From NCBI RefSeq assembly GCF_000721705.1, contig NZ_JOJL01000016.1, forward strand, positions 177,178 through 241,177: 64,000 nt of DNA. Direction: 5' to 3'. The stretch comes from Actinoplanes subtropicus. GTDB taxonomy: Bacteria > Actinomycetota > Actinomycetes > Mycobacteriales > Micromonosporaceae. Positions 36,318 to 45,059 of the stretch are shown in pieces. Position 1 is the stretch's first letter, and each line of letters begins with the position of its first letter. Under the pieces are notes generated by a model that saw only the letters and a program-made list of their open reading frames with translations, ran no database searches and was not told where the DNA came from. Position numbers and translations under genes: made by a program.

Positions 36318-36379
36318 TCCACTAGCGTCGTTTGACGGAGCCAGTTTGAGGGGCCAGCCATTCCGGGAAATACCGGCGC

Positions 36380-36871
36380 ATGGCTCTCGGCAATCGCTTC
36401 AAGTCGGCACCCGGTGCGGGCACAATGGCCGCGCTCATACTGGTTCTCGTATTCGGCAGCACCTGGTACGCGAACTGGGTATCCCACAACACCAACCCCA
36501 ACACCGCCGGCGGCTGGTGGCTCCGGCTGCTCGCCTGGCCGCACTGGACGTTCAACTCCAGCGACTCGCTCCGTGAGATCCTCGTGGCCGACCTGCGGGC
36601 GATTCTCGTGGTCGTGTTCACCGCGCTGTTCCTCTACCTGCTGCCCGGCTCGCAACTGGCCCGGGCGCGCGGCACCATCAGCCAGTTCTTCGCGGGCTGG
36701 GCGTCGTACATCTTCGCCGGCGGCTTCGCGGCGCTGGTCACCACACTGTTCCTGAAGAACCCGTCGATGCTCGGCGCGTTCCAATCGGCCGGCAGCGGCG
36801 CCACCTATGGCCTGTTCGTCGGCTGGCTCGTCGGCCTGGCGACGCTCGGCGGCTATCGAGGCACCAGATAG
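36380..36871 (+). CDS. Membrane protein of unknown function
   Basis: 163 residues with about four hydrophobic segments (near 17-34, 75-92, 105-126 and 141-157) and a Trp-rich loop (GGWWLRLLAWPHW). There is no known motif. The gene is followed by a strong hairpin shared with the convergent opuCA-like gene. Confidence 0.65.
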   Translation: MALGNRFKSAPGAGTMAALILVLVFGSTWYANWVSHNTNPNTAGGWWLRLLAWPHWTFNSSDSLREILVADLRAILVVVFTALFLYLLPGSQLARARGTISQFFAGWASYIFAGGFAALVTTLFLKNPSMLGAFQSAGSGATYGLFVGWLVGLATLGGYRGTR

Positions 36872-36877
36872 ACCCAC

Positions 36878-36910
36878 CGGAGGCGACGCGATCTCAGCGC
36901 GTCGCCTCCG
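36878..36910. terminator. Bidirectional terminator, 13-bp perfect stem
   Basis: CGGAGGCGACGCG (36878-36890), loop ATCTCAG, CGCGTCGCCTCCG (36898-36910). It overlaps the last codons of the leftward ATPase gene and follows the rightward membrane protein gene. Confidence 0.8.
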
Positions 36911-37901
36911 CTTCGGGCACTTCGAAGATTGACGTACGCGTGACCACTCCCACGTTCTTGCCCTCCTCGACGACCACGACCTCCGGGGCGTCACTCGCCA
37001 GCATCACCGCCAGCGCGTCGTAGAGCGTCCCCTCGGCGTCCACGGTCGGCCCACCCGTCTTGGTGGCGGCCGACTCGATCGCCACCATCGCCCGACGCAG
37101 CGGGGTGACCGCGAGCCGCCGGATGCCCCGGTCGGCGCCGACGAAGTCGCTCACCGCGGCCGACTCGGGATTGGCCAGCAGCTCGGCGGGCGGCGCGTAC
37201 TGCAACAGCCTGCCGCCCTCGGCCAGCACCGCGATCCGGTCGCCCAGCCGTACCGCCTCGTCGATGTCGTGGGTGACCAGCACGATCGTCTTGCGCACGG
37301 TGGCCTGCAGGCGCAGGAACTCCTCCTGCAGGCGGCCGCGGGCGATCGGGTCGACCGCCGAGAAGGGCTCGTCCATCAGCAGCACCAGCGGGTCGGCGGC
37401 GAGCGCCCGGGCCACCCCGACGCGCTGCCGCTGGCCGCCGGAGAGCTCGTGCGGGTAGCGCTTGGCGTACCGGGACGGGTCGAGGCCGACCAGGTCGAGC
37501 AGCTCGTCGGCGCGCTCGGTGATCCGTTTGGAGTCCCAGCCGAGCAGGCGCGGGACGGTGCCGATGTTGGTCCGGATGTTCTGGTGCGGGAACAGGCCGA
37601 CGTTCTGGATCACGTAGCCGATGTGCCGGCGCAGCTCGACCGGGTTGCGCTCGAGGATGTTCTGCCCGTCGATGAGGATCCGGCCGTGGGTCGGCTCGAT
37701 CAGCCGGTTGATCATGCGGAGGATGGTGGACTTTCCGCAACCCGACGGCCCGATCAGCACGGTCAGCTCGCCGGCGCGCACGTCGAGGCTGAAGTCGCCG
37801 ACCGCGACCGTGCCGTCCGGGTACGTCTTGCCGATGTCCTCCAGCGTGATCGACGCGGCGCTCCGGGCGGGCCCGGTCCCCTTGATCGCGGTAGCGTCCA
37901 C
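36894..37901 (-). CDS. opuCA: Osmoprotectant (glycine betaine/choline) ABC transporter ATPase, OpuCA-like
   Basis: ATPase of an OpuC/ProU-type importer, 335 residues. Walker A GPSGCGKST is at 51-59, followed by the signature LSGGQRQRV and Walker B LVLLMDEPFSAVD. The last 80 or so residues form a CBS-like region, as usual for OpuCA/ProV, where CBS domains sense ionic strength. The GTG start is 2 bp from the divergent ATG of the first permease gene, so its promoter must lie inside that gene or the starts are misjudged. The gene is on the opposite strand to its transporter partners, which is unusual. Confidence 0.9.
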   Translation of the reverse strand: MDATAIKGTGPARSAASITLEDIGKTYPDGTVAVGDFSLDVRAGELTVLIGPSGCGKSTILRMINRLIEPTHGRILIDGQNILERNPVELRRHIGYVIQNVGLFPHQNIRTNIGTVPRLLGWDSKRITERADELLDLVGLDPSRYAKRYPHELSGGQRQRVGVARALAADPLVLLMDEPFSAVDPIARGRLQEEFLRLQATVRKTIVLVTHDIDEAVRLGDRIAVLAEGGRLLQYAPPAELLANPESAAVSDFVGADRGIRRLAVTPLRRAMVAIESAATKTGGPTVDAEGTLYDALAVMLASDAPEVVVVEEGKNVGVVTRTSIFEVPEAEATR

Positions 37902-37903
37902 CT

Positions 37904-38623
37904 ATGTCCTTCCTGTCGCCGGCGACGGCGCCCGTGCCGCTGGCCGCACCCGCGGGTGACGGGCCGGGAAATCCGTGGTTCTCCTGGCAGTACGTCCAGG
38001 ACAACGCGGACACCATCATGAGCAAGCTCGGCTTCCACATCGGGATCACCCTGGAGACCGTGGTGATCGCGTTGCTGGTCGCGGTGCCGCTCGCCGTCCT
38101 CGCGTACTGGATCAGACCGTTGACCGGCCCGATTCTTGCACTCTCCGGCGTGCTGTACACGATTCCGTCGCTGGCGTTGCTCGCGCTGCTGGCCCCGCTG
38201 CTCGGCGCGACCAGCCGGGTGACGGTATTGATCGCACTGGTGCTCTACGCCCTGCTGCTCGTGATCCGCAACGCGCTGACCGGCCTCACCGAGGTGCCGG
38301 CCGACGTCAAGGACGCCGCGGCCGGCATGGGGTACGGGCGATTCGGCCGGCTCTGGCACGTCGAGCTGCCGCTGGCGCTGCCCGCCATCGTGATCGGCCT
38401 GCGGCTGGCCACGGTCTCCACCGTGGCCTTGGTCACCATCGGCGCCATCATCGGCCAAGGCGGCCTCGGCGACCTGATCCTGGGCGGCTTCGCGAACAAC
38501 TTCTACCGTGCCGAGATCGTCACCGGCACGGTGCTCTGCGTCGTCCTGGCGCTGGTCCTCGACCTGGCCCTGGTCGGCGTCGGCCGGGTGCTGACCCCGT
38601 GGAGCCGGAGGCGTACCTCATGA
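37904..38623 (+). CDS. Osmoprotectant ABC transporter permease, OpuCB/OpuCD-like
   Basis: 239-residue permease with about five to six membrane helices. The EAA loop that docks the ATPase reads DAAAGMGYGRFGRLWHVELP. A hydrophilic N-terminus of about 40 residues precedes the first helix (IGITLETVVIALLVAVPLAV). The ATG at 37904 lies only 2 bp from the divergent ATPase gene start; an internal ATG at 38018 just before the first helix is a possible alternative. The stop overlaps the second permease gene (ATGA). Confidence 0.88.
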   Translation: MSFLSPATAPVPLAAPAGDGPGNPWFSWQYVQDNADTIMSKLGFHIGITLETVVIALLVAVPLAVLAYWIRPLTGPILALSGVLYTIPSLALLALLAPLLGATSRVTVLIALVLYALLLVIRNALTGLTEVPADVKDAAAGMGYGRFGRLWHVELPLALPAIVIGLRLATVSTVALVTIGAIIGQGGLGDLILGGFANNFYRAEIVTGTVLCVVLALVLDLALVGVGRVLTPWSRRRTS

Positions 38624-39333
38624 GCTACTTCCGGGACGGCATCGTCTGGCTCAACGACCCGTTGAACTGGACCAATCCGGGCGGCCTGCTCGACCGGCTC
38701 CAGGAACACCTGGTGATCACGTTCTGGGCGGTGCTGATCGCCTGCGTGGTCGGGCTGCCGCTGGGCATCTGGCTCGGCCACCGCGGCCGGGGCGGCGGCC
38801 TGGTGGTCACCGTGGCCAATCTCACCCGGGCGATTCCGACGCTCGCCCTGCTCACGATCCTCCCGCTGACCGCGATCGGCTTCGGCAAGCTGCCGGTCAT
38901 CCTGGCGCTCGCCGTGTTCGCGGTGCCTCCGCTGCTGGCGAACGCGTACGTCGGGCTGCGCTCGGTCGACCCCGAGACCAAGGAGGCGGCGATCGGGATG
39001 GGCCTCTCCGGCGGCCAGTTGCTGCGCAGCGTCGAGCTTCCGCTGTCGGTCCCGTACCTGGCCGCCGGGCTGCGGACCGCGGTCGTGCAGGTGGTCGCGA
39101 CCGCCACGCTCGCAACACTTGTCAACGGCGGCGGCCTCGGAACGATCATCTCGGCCGGGTTCGGACTCGGCATCAGCCGCGGTGGCGCCCAGATCGTGGC
39201 CGGCGGCATCGCTGTGGTGCTCCTCGCACTTCTCGCCGAGGGACTGTTCGCGGGGATAGAACGCCTGGTCACGCCCCGTCCGCTGCGTTCCGCCCGGCGG
39301 CGCCGCCGGGGCCGGGCGGCGACGACCGCGTAA
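38620..39333 (+). CDS. Osmoprotectant ABC transporter permease, second subunit
   Basis: 237-residue permease of the same family, with about five to six helices and the EAA loop EAAIGMGLSGGQLLRSVELP. It pairs with the preceding permease, from which it is translated by ATGA overlap, to form the membrane pore. The C-terminus is a short Arg-rich cytoplasmic tail. The binding-protein gene follows after 139 bp containing two hairpins. Confidence 0.88.
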   Translation: MSYFRDGIVWLNDPLNWTNPGGLLDRLQEHLVITFWAVLIACVVGLPLGIWLGHRGRGGGLVVTVANLTRAIPTLALLTILPLTAIGFGKLPVILALAVFAVPPLLANAYVGLRSVDPETKEAAIGMGLSGGQLLRSVELPLSVPYLAAGLRTAVVQVVATATLATLVNGGGLGTIISAGFGLGISRGGAQIVAGGIAVVLLALLAEGLFAGIERLVTPRPLRSARRRRRGRAATTA

Positions 39334-39394
39334 CAGACCAGCATCTTTCCGCGATGTTGTCATACCCACCGGGTAGACCTAGGCCTGCATACAA

Positions 39395-39453
39395 ACGGGC
39401 AACGCACTTCGGCTGCCCGTCGGACACGCGGCACGGCCCCGACGGTCGTGCCG
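39395..39453 (+). promoter_or_regulatory. Paired hairpins between permease and binding-protein genes
   Basis: ACGGGCA (39395-39401) pairs with TGCCCGT (39414-39420), and CGGCACG (39429-39435) with CGTGCCG (39447-39453). They could act as partial terminator or mRNA-stabilising stems that set the ratio of binding protein to permease. Confidence 0.4.
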
Positions 39454-39472
39454 GGACACAGAAGGCGGCAGT

Positions 39473-40465
39473 ATGCGTCGACACTTGCTCCTGATGGCCA
39501 CCAGCGCCACAGCGGCCATCGTCACTCTCGCCGGCTGTGGCAGCGCCGGCTCCTCCGGTACGCAGGCGCCACCCTCGTCGGCTGCGGGCGCGGGCTGTGC
39601 CCCGGTCGCCGGCAACGGCCTGGTGGTGCTCACCGACGACAAGAACCTGCAGAACACCGACAACGTCATCCCCGCGATCAACAAGAAGGCGTCGTCGCCG
39701 CAGCTGATCGCCGCGCTCGACAAGGTGTCCGCGGCGCTCGACACGACCAAGCTCATCGCGCTGAACAAGGCGGTCGACATCGACCGCAAGTCCTCCAAGG
39801 CCGCGGCGACCGAGTTCATCACCACCAACAACCTGACCGCGGGCCTGGCGAAAGGCTCCGGCAACATCACCGTCGGCGCGGCGAACTTCAGTGAGTCCGC
39901 CACCCTCGGCGAGATCTACGGCCAGGTGCTGACCGCGGCCGGCTTCCAGGTCAAGGTGCAGCAGATCGGCAACCGCGAGCTCTACGAGCCCGCGCTGGAA
40001 AAGGGTTCCCTCTCGGTCGTGCCGGAGTATGCGGCCACCCTCGCCACGTTCCTCCAGGGCAAGGTCGACAAGAACGGCAAGGACCCGTCCTCGTCCGACC
40101 TGACCACCACGGTGACCAACCTGCAGGCGCTGGGCGACAAGGTCGGCCTGGTCTTCGGGCAGGCGTCGCAGGCGCAGGACCAGAACGCCTTCGCCGTCAC
40201 CACCGCGTTCGCCGACAAGTACGGCGTGAAGACGCTGTCCGACCTGGCCGCCAAGTGCTCCGGCGCGGCGACCGTGCTGGGCGGCCCGGCGGAGTGCCCG
40301 CAGCGGCCGAAGTGCCAGCAGGGCCTGGTCGACGTCTACAAGTTCCAGGCCGGCAAGTTCGCCACCCTGGACGCCGGCGGCCCGCTCACCAAGACGGCCC
40401 TCAAGCAGGGCACGATCAGCGTGGGCCTGGTCTTCAGCTCGGACGGCGCGCTGGCCGCGGGGTGA
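39473..40465 (+). CDS. Osmoprotectant-binding lipoprotein, circularly permuted OpuCC/OsmF type
   Basis: 330-residue substrate-binding lipoprotein with lipobox LAGC (Cys22). The order of its two parts is reversed compared with OpuCC/OsmF proteins. Residues 48-121 (LVVLTDDKNLQ ... LNKAVDIDRKS ... TEFITTNNL) match what is normally the C-terminal segment. Residues 131-330 begin with the usual mature N-terminus (ITVGAANFSESATLGEIYGQ) and end at SVGLVFSSDGALAAG, exactly where the normal protein would run on into the LVVLTDDK segment. No frameshift is visible and the gene is intact. Location after the two permeases and the ATPase supports betaine/choline-type uptake; the precise ligand is unknown. 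Confidence 0.87.
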   Translation: MRRHLLLMATSATAAIVTLAGCGSAGSSGTQAPPSSAAGAGCAPVAGNGLVVLTDDKNLQNTDNVIPAINKKASSPQLIAALDKVSAALDTTKLIALNKAVDIDRKSSKAAATEFITTNNLTAGLAKGSGNITVGAANFSESATLGEIYGQVLTAAGFQVKVQQIGNRELYEPALEKGSLSVVPEYAATLATFLQGKVDKNGKDPSSSDLTTTVTNLQALGDKVGLVFGQASQAQDQNAFAVTTAFADKYGVKTLSDLAAKCSGAATVLGGPAECPQRPKCQQGLVDVYKFQAGKFATLDAGGPLTKTALKQGTISVGLVFSSDGALAAG

Positions 40466-40499
40466 CCTTTTTCACCCTCATTTGGCCGATTGTGGGATG

Positions 40500-40531
40500 A
40501 GCGCCGGGTTTCCACCCCGGAGCCCGGCGCT
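40500..40531 (+). terminator. Terminator after the binding-protein gene
   Basis: AGCGCCGGG (40500-40508) pairs with CCCGGCGCT (40523-40531) across a 14-nt loop; no T-tract beyond TTCC. Confidence 0.6.
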
Positions 40532-40574
40532 TCCCCGTTTCAATCTTGGCGTCCGCTCGGTAGCATCGGCGCCC

Positions 40575-41948
40575 ATGCCGGATGGGGACGACGAGACGGG
40601 ACGCAGCTCGCGACTGCTCCGCGGCCTGATCTGGGCGGGCGTGCTGCTCGCCCCGCTGGCCGCGGCCGTCGTGCTGCTGGGGCAGAGCTCGGGCGCGGTG
40701 CGCTTCGCCGTGCTGCTGATCGCGGTGAGCGTGGTGCTGATCGGCGCGTCGGTGCTGATCCGCAACGACCCGGTGCTCCAGCGCATGCACGTCGAGGACC
40801 GGGTCTCCGAGGAGATCGAGGGCCTACGCCGCGACCTGCGAGCCGAGTTCGGCCGCGGCGCGTCCGGCGCCCCCCAATCCGACAATTCCGGATTTTTCCG
40901 GGATGCCGGGCGACCGGCCGACGACCCCTTTCCGGCCGCCCCGCGCCGCATGCCCGACCCCGGCTTCGCCAGCGGCGGCCGAGCGGCAGTCCCGGCCCCG
41001 GCTCCCGCTGCGGCTGCAGTGGCCGTCGCAGCAGTCCGCCCGCCCGGCCCCGGCCCGCACGCCGGCCCCGGTTTCGGCCCTGGTCCGCATCTCGGTTCCG
41101 ATCCCGAGTTCGACGAGCCGTCCTTCGGAGGCCGCCGCGAGCCCGGCATGACTTCCGGCCCTCGTCCCGTCGCCGCCTCGGCGTCGATCCCGGCGCCGCG
41201 CGGGGCGGCCGCCGTGCCCGCTCCTTCTTCGCCGGCCGTGCAGCGCGCCTCGGCCTCGGTCCGGCCCGGCGGCGGGCAGTACGGGCGCACGGGTTCGCCG
41301 GGCGCCGACTTCAGCGGAAGCAACGGGTATGCCGCGGCGCGGGTTGGCGGCACCTATGGTTCCCCGCGGGTCGTCCCTCCCGCCCCGAACGGCTTCGGCG
41401 ACGGCTCCGCCGCCAATGGTTACGGCGGCCGCCCGGGCGATGGCCAAGCCCAGCCCAACGGAATCTACGGCGCCCCGAACGGCCACGAGCCGTCGAACGG
41501 CTACGAGCCGCCCGACGACGGCTACGAGTCGCCGAACGGCTACGAGTCGTCAGACGGCTTCGCGCCCTCGAACGGCTACGACTCGCCGAACGGCTACCAA
41601 TCGCCGAACGGATACGACCAGTCGAACCACTACGAACCGTCGAACGGCTACGACCCGTCGAACGACTACGCCCCCGTGAACGAATACGGATCGGCGAACG
41701 GCTACCACGACGACGGCTACGGCGACTACTCGCACCTGGACCATGATGTGGCCGGCTACGGCCTCGGCGGCGGCTACGACGGCCCACAGGCGCCCGGCGA
41801 CCCGGCTTACAAGGCCCGCCGCCACCGCCCCTCGGCCAACGACACCAACGTGGGCACCCTGGCCGACTTCGCCGCCTACCCCGGCTGGTCCGACGAGCCG
41901 CAGCCCGACGAGCGCTACGTGCAGGGGTACGGCCCGCGCAGGCGCTGA
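40575..41948 (+). CDS. Membrane protein with long disordered NGY-repeat tail
   Basis: 457-residue protein. Two N-terminal membrane helices (about 15-34 and 38-58) are followed by a charged helix (RVSEEIEGLRRDLRAEF) and then a disordered Pro/Gly/Ala region. From about 303 to 382 the tail is built of six-residue units around NGY (SPNGYE, PSNGYD and variants). The ATG at 40575 is chosen over one at 40482, because the latter would place the terminator hairpin inside the gene. Its stop is 5 bp from the convergent nuoD-like gene. There is no known family; Tyr-rich low-complexity tails can drive self-association, but this is speculation. Confidence 0.7.
   Translation: MPDGDDETGRSSRLLRGLIWAGVLLAPLAAAVVLLGQSSGAVRFAVLLIAVSVVLIGASVLIRNDPVLQRMHVEDRVSEEIEGLRRDLRAEFGRGASGAPQSDNSGFFRDAGRPADDPFPAAPRRMPDPGFASGGRAAVPAPAPAAAAVAVAAVRPPGPGPHAGPGFGPGPHLGSDPEFDEPSFGGRREPGMTSGPRPVAASASIPAPRGAAAVPAPSSPAVQRASASVRPGGGQYGRTGSPGADFSGSNGYAAARVGGTYGSPRVVPPAPNGFGDGSAANGYGGRPGDGQAQPNGIYGAPNGHEPSNGYEPPDDGYESPNGYESSDGFAPSNGYDSPNGYQSPNGYDQSNHYEPSNGYDPSNDYAPVNEYGSANGYHDDGYGDYSHLDHDVAGYGLGGGYDGPQAPGDPAYKARRHRPSANDTNVGTLADFAAYPGWSDEPQPDERYVQGYGPRRR
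41481..41715. repeat. Degenerate 18-bp repeats encoding NGY units
   Basis: Diverged tandem units of about 18 bp based on tcgccgaacggctacgag encode SPNGYE-like hexapeptides. About a dozen copies are recognisable. Confidence 0.75.
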
Positions 41949-41953
41949 CCGGC

Positions 41954-43099
41954 TTACTTGTCGATGTCGCCCACGACGAAGAACATCGACCCCAGGATCG
42001 CGATCAGATCCGGCACCAGGCACCCCGGGATCAGCGTCGCCAGCGCCTGCACGTTCGCGTAGGAGGCCGTCCGCAACTTCAATCGCCACGGCGTCTTCTC
42101 GCCCCGGGACACCAAGTAGTACCCGTTCACCCCCAGCGGGTTCTCGGTCCACGCGTACGTGTGCCCCTCCGGCGCCTTCACCACCTTCGGCAGCCGCACG
42201 TTGACCGGCCCGGAGATCTGGTCCACCCGGTCGAGGCACTCCTCGGCGAGGTCCAGCGACACGTACGCCTGGTCGAGCAGCACCTCGAAGCGCGAGTGAC
42301 AGTCCCCGGCCTTCTTCGTGATGACCGGAACCTCGAGCTGGTCGTACGCCAGGTACGGCTCGTCCCGGCGCAGGTCGAAGTCGAGCCCGCTGGCCCGTGC
42401 CACCGGCCCGGAAGCGCCGTAGGCGGCCGCCTGTGCCGCCGTGAGCACCCCGACCCCGACCGTACGGGCCAGGAAGATGTCGTTGCGGCGGATCAGGTTG
42501 TCCAGGTCGGGCAGTCGCTTGCGGACCGTCGCGATCGCCTGCCGGGCCCGCCTGGTCCAGCCGGCCGGCACCTCCTCCTTGAGGCCGCCGACCCGGTTGA
42601 ACATGTAGTGCATCCGCCCGCCGGTGGCCTCCTCGAGCACCGCCTGCAGCGTCTCCCGCTCGCGGAACGCGTAGAACATCGGGGTGATCGCACCGATCTC
42701 CAGCGGGTAGGAGCCGAGGAACATCAGGTGGTTGAGCACCCGGTTCATCTCGGCCAGCGCGGTGCGCAGCCAGATCGCCCGCTCGGGCACCTCGATGCCC
42801 ATCAGCCGCTCGACCGCGAGCACCACGCCCAGTTCGTTGGCGAACGCGGACAGCCAGTCGTGCCGGTTGGCCAGCATGATGATCTGCCGGTAGTCGCGCA
42901 CCTCGAACAGCTTCTCGGCGCCGCGGTGCATGTACCCGACGATCGGCTCGCAGGCGACCACCCGCTCGCCGTCCAGGGTGAGCTTGAGCCGCAGCACGCC
43001 GTGCGTGGACGGGTGCTGGGGCCCGATGTTGAGCACCATGTCGGCGGTGTCGAGCCCGGCGCCGGTCCCGACCGTCATCTCCCGCAGCGCATCCGTCAC
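41954..43099 (-). CDS. NuoD-like (complex I 49-kDa subunit) paralogue outside a nuo operon
   Basis: 381-residue homologue of NuoD/NDUFS2, which lines the quinone pocket of complex [14 protein letters not shown] is present, including the quinone-site His (bovine His59). Arg59 in YMHRGAEK aligns with bovine Arg85, the residue methylated by NDUFAF7. The residue equivalent to quinone-binding Tyr108 is Trp82 (NRHDWLSA), 23 residues later, as in the bovine spacing. No other nuo genes are near. The GTG at 43099 overlaps the stop of the methyltransferase gene (GTGA). It may be an alternative complex I subunit or have been repurposed; the first is not proven. Confidence 0.85.
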   Translation of the reverse strand: MTDALREMTVGTGAGLDTADMVLNIGPQHPSTHGVLRLKLTLDGERVVACEPIVGYMHRGAEKLFEVRDYRQIIMLANRHDWLSAFANELGVVLAVERLMGIEVPERAIWLRTALAEMNRVLNHLMFLGSYPLEIGAITPMFYAFRERETLQAVLEEATGGRMHYMFNRVGGLKEEVPAGWTRRARQAIATVRKRLPDLDNLIRRNDIFLARTVGVGVLTAAQAAAYGASGPVARASGLDFDLRRDEPYLAYDQLEVPVITKKAGDCHSRFEVLLDQAYVSLDLAEECLDRVDQISGPVNVRLPKVVKAPEGHTYAWTENPLGVNGYYLVSRGEKTPWRLKLRTASYANVQALATLIPGCLVPDLIAILGSMFFVVGDIDK

Positions 43100-44085
43100 C
43101 TGAGCATGCTCCCACGCCCGTCCAGCCTGATCCGGTGCAGCAGCCACCAATGTCCGCCGAGCCCGGCCGGGTCGATCAGCTCGGCGGCCGCACCGGCCGC
43201 GGCGAGCGCTCGCAGGTACCCCGCCGGGTCGCTGCGGGCCAGATCCAAGGGTGGTCGCGCGCCGTCGATCCCGAGCGCCTTCAGCGCCGTCCGCTGACTG
43301 ACGATTTCGTACGGTACGCCGGCCGCCCCAGCCGCAGCGTCGATGGCCACATGGGCGGTCACATCGCAGCTTCCGTCCGGGACCGGCGGCACCTGACGGC
43401 CGCCCCGGTAGCCGGTGAGTGTGCCCAGAGCGGGTCGTTCGTCACGCAGGTGCCCGTAATCGACCGCGAGCGCGCACCCGCGCCGCACACAACCCACAGC
43501 GTCGGCCCAGGCGGTGTCCCGCGGCCAGCCGATCTCGGCCCGGCCCGGCCCCGGCCACCAGCGGCTCAGCCAGAACAGGTCGGCCGCGTCCGGCGGGCCG
43601 CCCAGCGTCTCCTTGCCGGTCGCCGGGTCGACCAGCACCAGCCGCAGCCGCCCGTGGTCGTCCAGGTCGGCGACGTCGAGCGGCACGTTGTCCAGCCACT
43701 CCGTGGCGACCAGCAGCCCGACCAGGCCGTCCGGCACCGCCGGCCGCCAGGCGATCGCCGGATCGAGCCCGGCCGGTCGCGGCGCGACCTCGACGGCGGT
43801 CATCCGGACCCGCTCGGCCAGGCCGGCCGGCAGCAGCGCGCGCAGGGTCGCGAGCAGCTCGCCGCGGCCCGCCCCCACATCGACCAGGTCGAACGTCTCC
43901 GGGAGCCCGAGCGCGGCGTCGACCCGCTCGACCAGCCGCAGCAGGGCCCCGGCGAACAGCGGCGAAGCGTGCACACTTGTCCGGAAATGCTGGGACGGAC
44001 CGCCCCCACCCCCGGCGAAGAACCCGCCCGGCCCGTAGAGCCCGGCAGCCATCGCGGCACGCCACCCCGTCACACCCGACACCAT
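43096..44085 (-). CDS. MidA/NDUFAF7-type SAM-dependent methyltransferase
   Basis: 329-residue class I methyltransferase of the MidA/NDUFAF7 group. The SAM-binding motif I is [14 protein letters not shown], preceded by the [17 protein letters not shown] segment; the family N-terminus before motif I is recognisable. In eukaryotes NDUFAF7 dimethylates Arg85 of NDUFS2 during complex I assembly. Here the gene overlaps a NuoD-like gene by 4 bp, so enzyme and probable target are co-translated. I chose the ATG at 44085; one at 44148 is in frame but atypical and would overlap the divergent promoter region. Confidence 0.8.
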   Translation of the reverse strand: MVSGVTGWRAAMAAGLYGPGGFFAGGGGGPSQHFRTSVHASPLFAGALLRLVERVDAALGLPETFDLVDVGAGRGELLATLRALLPAGLAERVRMTAVEVAPRPAGLDPAIAWRPAVPDGLVGLLVATEWLDNVPLDVADLDDHGRLRLVLVDPATGKETLGGPPDAADLFWLSRWWPGPGRAEIGWPRDTAWADAVGCVRRGCALAVDYGHLRDERPALGTLTGYRGGRQVPPVPDGSCDVTAHVAIDAAAGAAGVPYEIVSQRTALKALGIDGARPPLDLARSDPAGYLRALAAAGAAAELIDPAGLGGHWWLLHRIRLDGRGSMLR

Positions 44086-44192
44086 AGGCCCCACCGTGCG
44101 GTGCAGTTCTTCACACGGTGTTGTCACGGGCCTGTTACGGCGGCGCATACTTCACCCCGACCGGTACCCCGTCTCGAGGACTGGATCTTGAT

Positions 44193-45059
44193 ATGAGTGC
44201 AGTGCATCCTCTCAGCGTCGGCGTCATCGGCGCCGGCCGGGTCGGAGCCGTGCTGGGCGCCGCTCTCGTCGCCGCCGGCCATCATGTGGTCGCCGCGGCG
44301 GCCGTCTCCGCCGCCTCCCGCGACCGGGCGCACCGCCTGTTGCCGGGGGCCGCGACCCTTCCGGCCGACGAGGTCGCCCGCGTCGCCGACGATCTCCTGC
44401 TGCTGGCCGTCCCCGACGACGCGCTCGGCTCGGTGGTCGCCGGCCTGGCCGCCACCGGCGCGCTGCGTCCCGGCCAGATCGTGGCGCACACCTCGGGAGC
44501 TCATGGACTCGCCGTTCTGGGCGATGTGCATGGCATGGCCCTGCACCCCGCGATGACCTTCACGGGCGCCGACGCGGATCTCGACCGGCTGCCCGGCATC
44601 GCCTGGGGCGTGACCACCCGGGACCGCGCCTTCGCCACCCGGCTGGTCGCCGACCTCGGCGGTGTCCCTGAGTGGATCGCCGAGGACGCCCGCCCGCTCT
44701 ACCACGCGGCGCTCGCCCACGGCGCGAACCACCTGGTCACCCTCGTCGACGAGGCGGCCGACCTGCTGCGCGCGGCCGGCGTCGAGCAGCCGCGCCGGGT
44801 GCTCGAGCCGCTGCTGTCGGCCGCGCTCGACAACGCGCTGCGGCTCGGCGACGCCGCCCTGACCGGCCCGGTCTCCCGCGGCGACGCCGGCACCGTCGGC
44901 AAGCACCTGGACCGCCTCCCGCATGAGTCACTCCCGGCCTATTTGGCGCTGGCCCGCCGGACCGCCGACCGCGCCATCGCCGCCGGCCGCCTTCGCCCCC
45001 AGGACGCCGCCCCGCTGATGGACGTCCTCGCCCGCGCCGCCGTAGGGAGCGCTCGGTGA
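44193..45059 (+). CDS. Rossmann-fold DUF2520-domain oxidoreductase-like protein
   Basis: 288 residues. A Rossmann nucleotide-binding start [16 protein letters not shown] is followed by an NAD(P)-binding half and a helical DUF2520 C-terminal half ([20 protein letters not shown]). The family is annotated near ketopantoate reductases and is regularly linked to panC in actinobacteria, so a role in pantothenate synthesis is likely but unproven. The ATG at 44193 is chosen for the family N-terminus. The panC GTG overlaps its stop (GTGA). Confidence 0.8.
   Translation: MSAVHPLSVGVIGAGRVGAVLGAALVAAGHHVVAAAAVSAASRDRAHRLLPGAATLPADEVARVADDLLLLAVPDDALGSVVAGLAATGALRPGQIVAHTSGAHGLAVLGDVHGMALHPAMTFTGADADLDRLPGIAWGVTTRDRAFATRLVADLGGVPEWIAEDARPLYHAALAHGANHLVTLVDEAADLLRAAGVEQPRRVLEPLLSAALDNALRLGDAALTGPVSRGDAGTVGKHLDRLPHESLPAYLALARRTADRAIAAGRLRPQDAAPLMDVLARAAVGSAR

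Noticed and set aside
39473..40465. Binding-protein gene as a frameshifted or truncated pseudogene
   Set aside because: All parts of the family are present in one open frame with a lipobox and stop; only their order differs.
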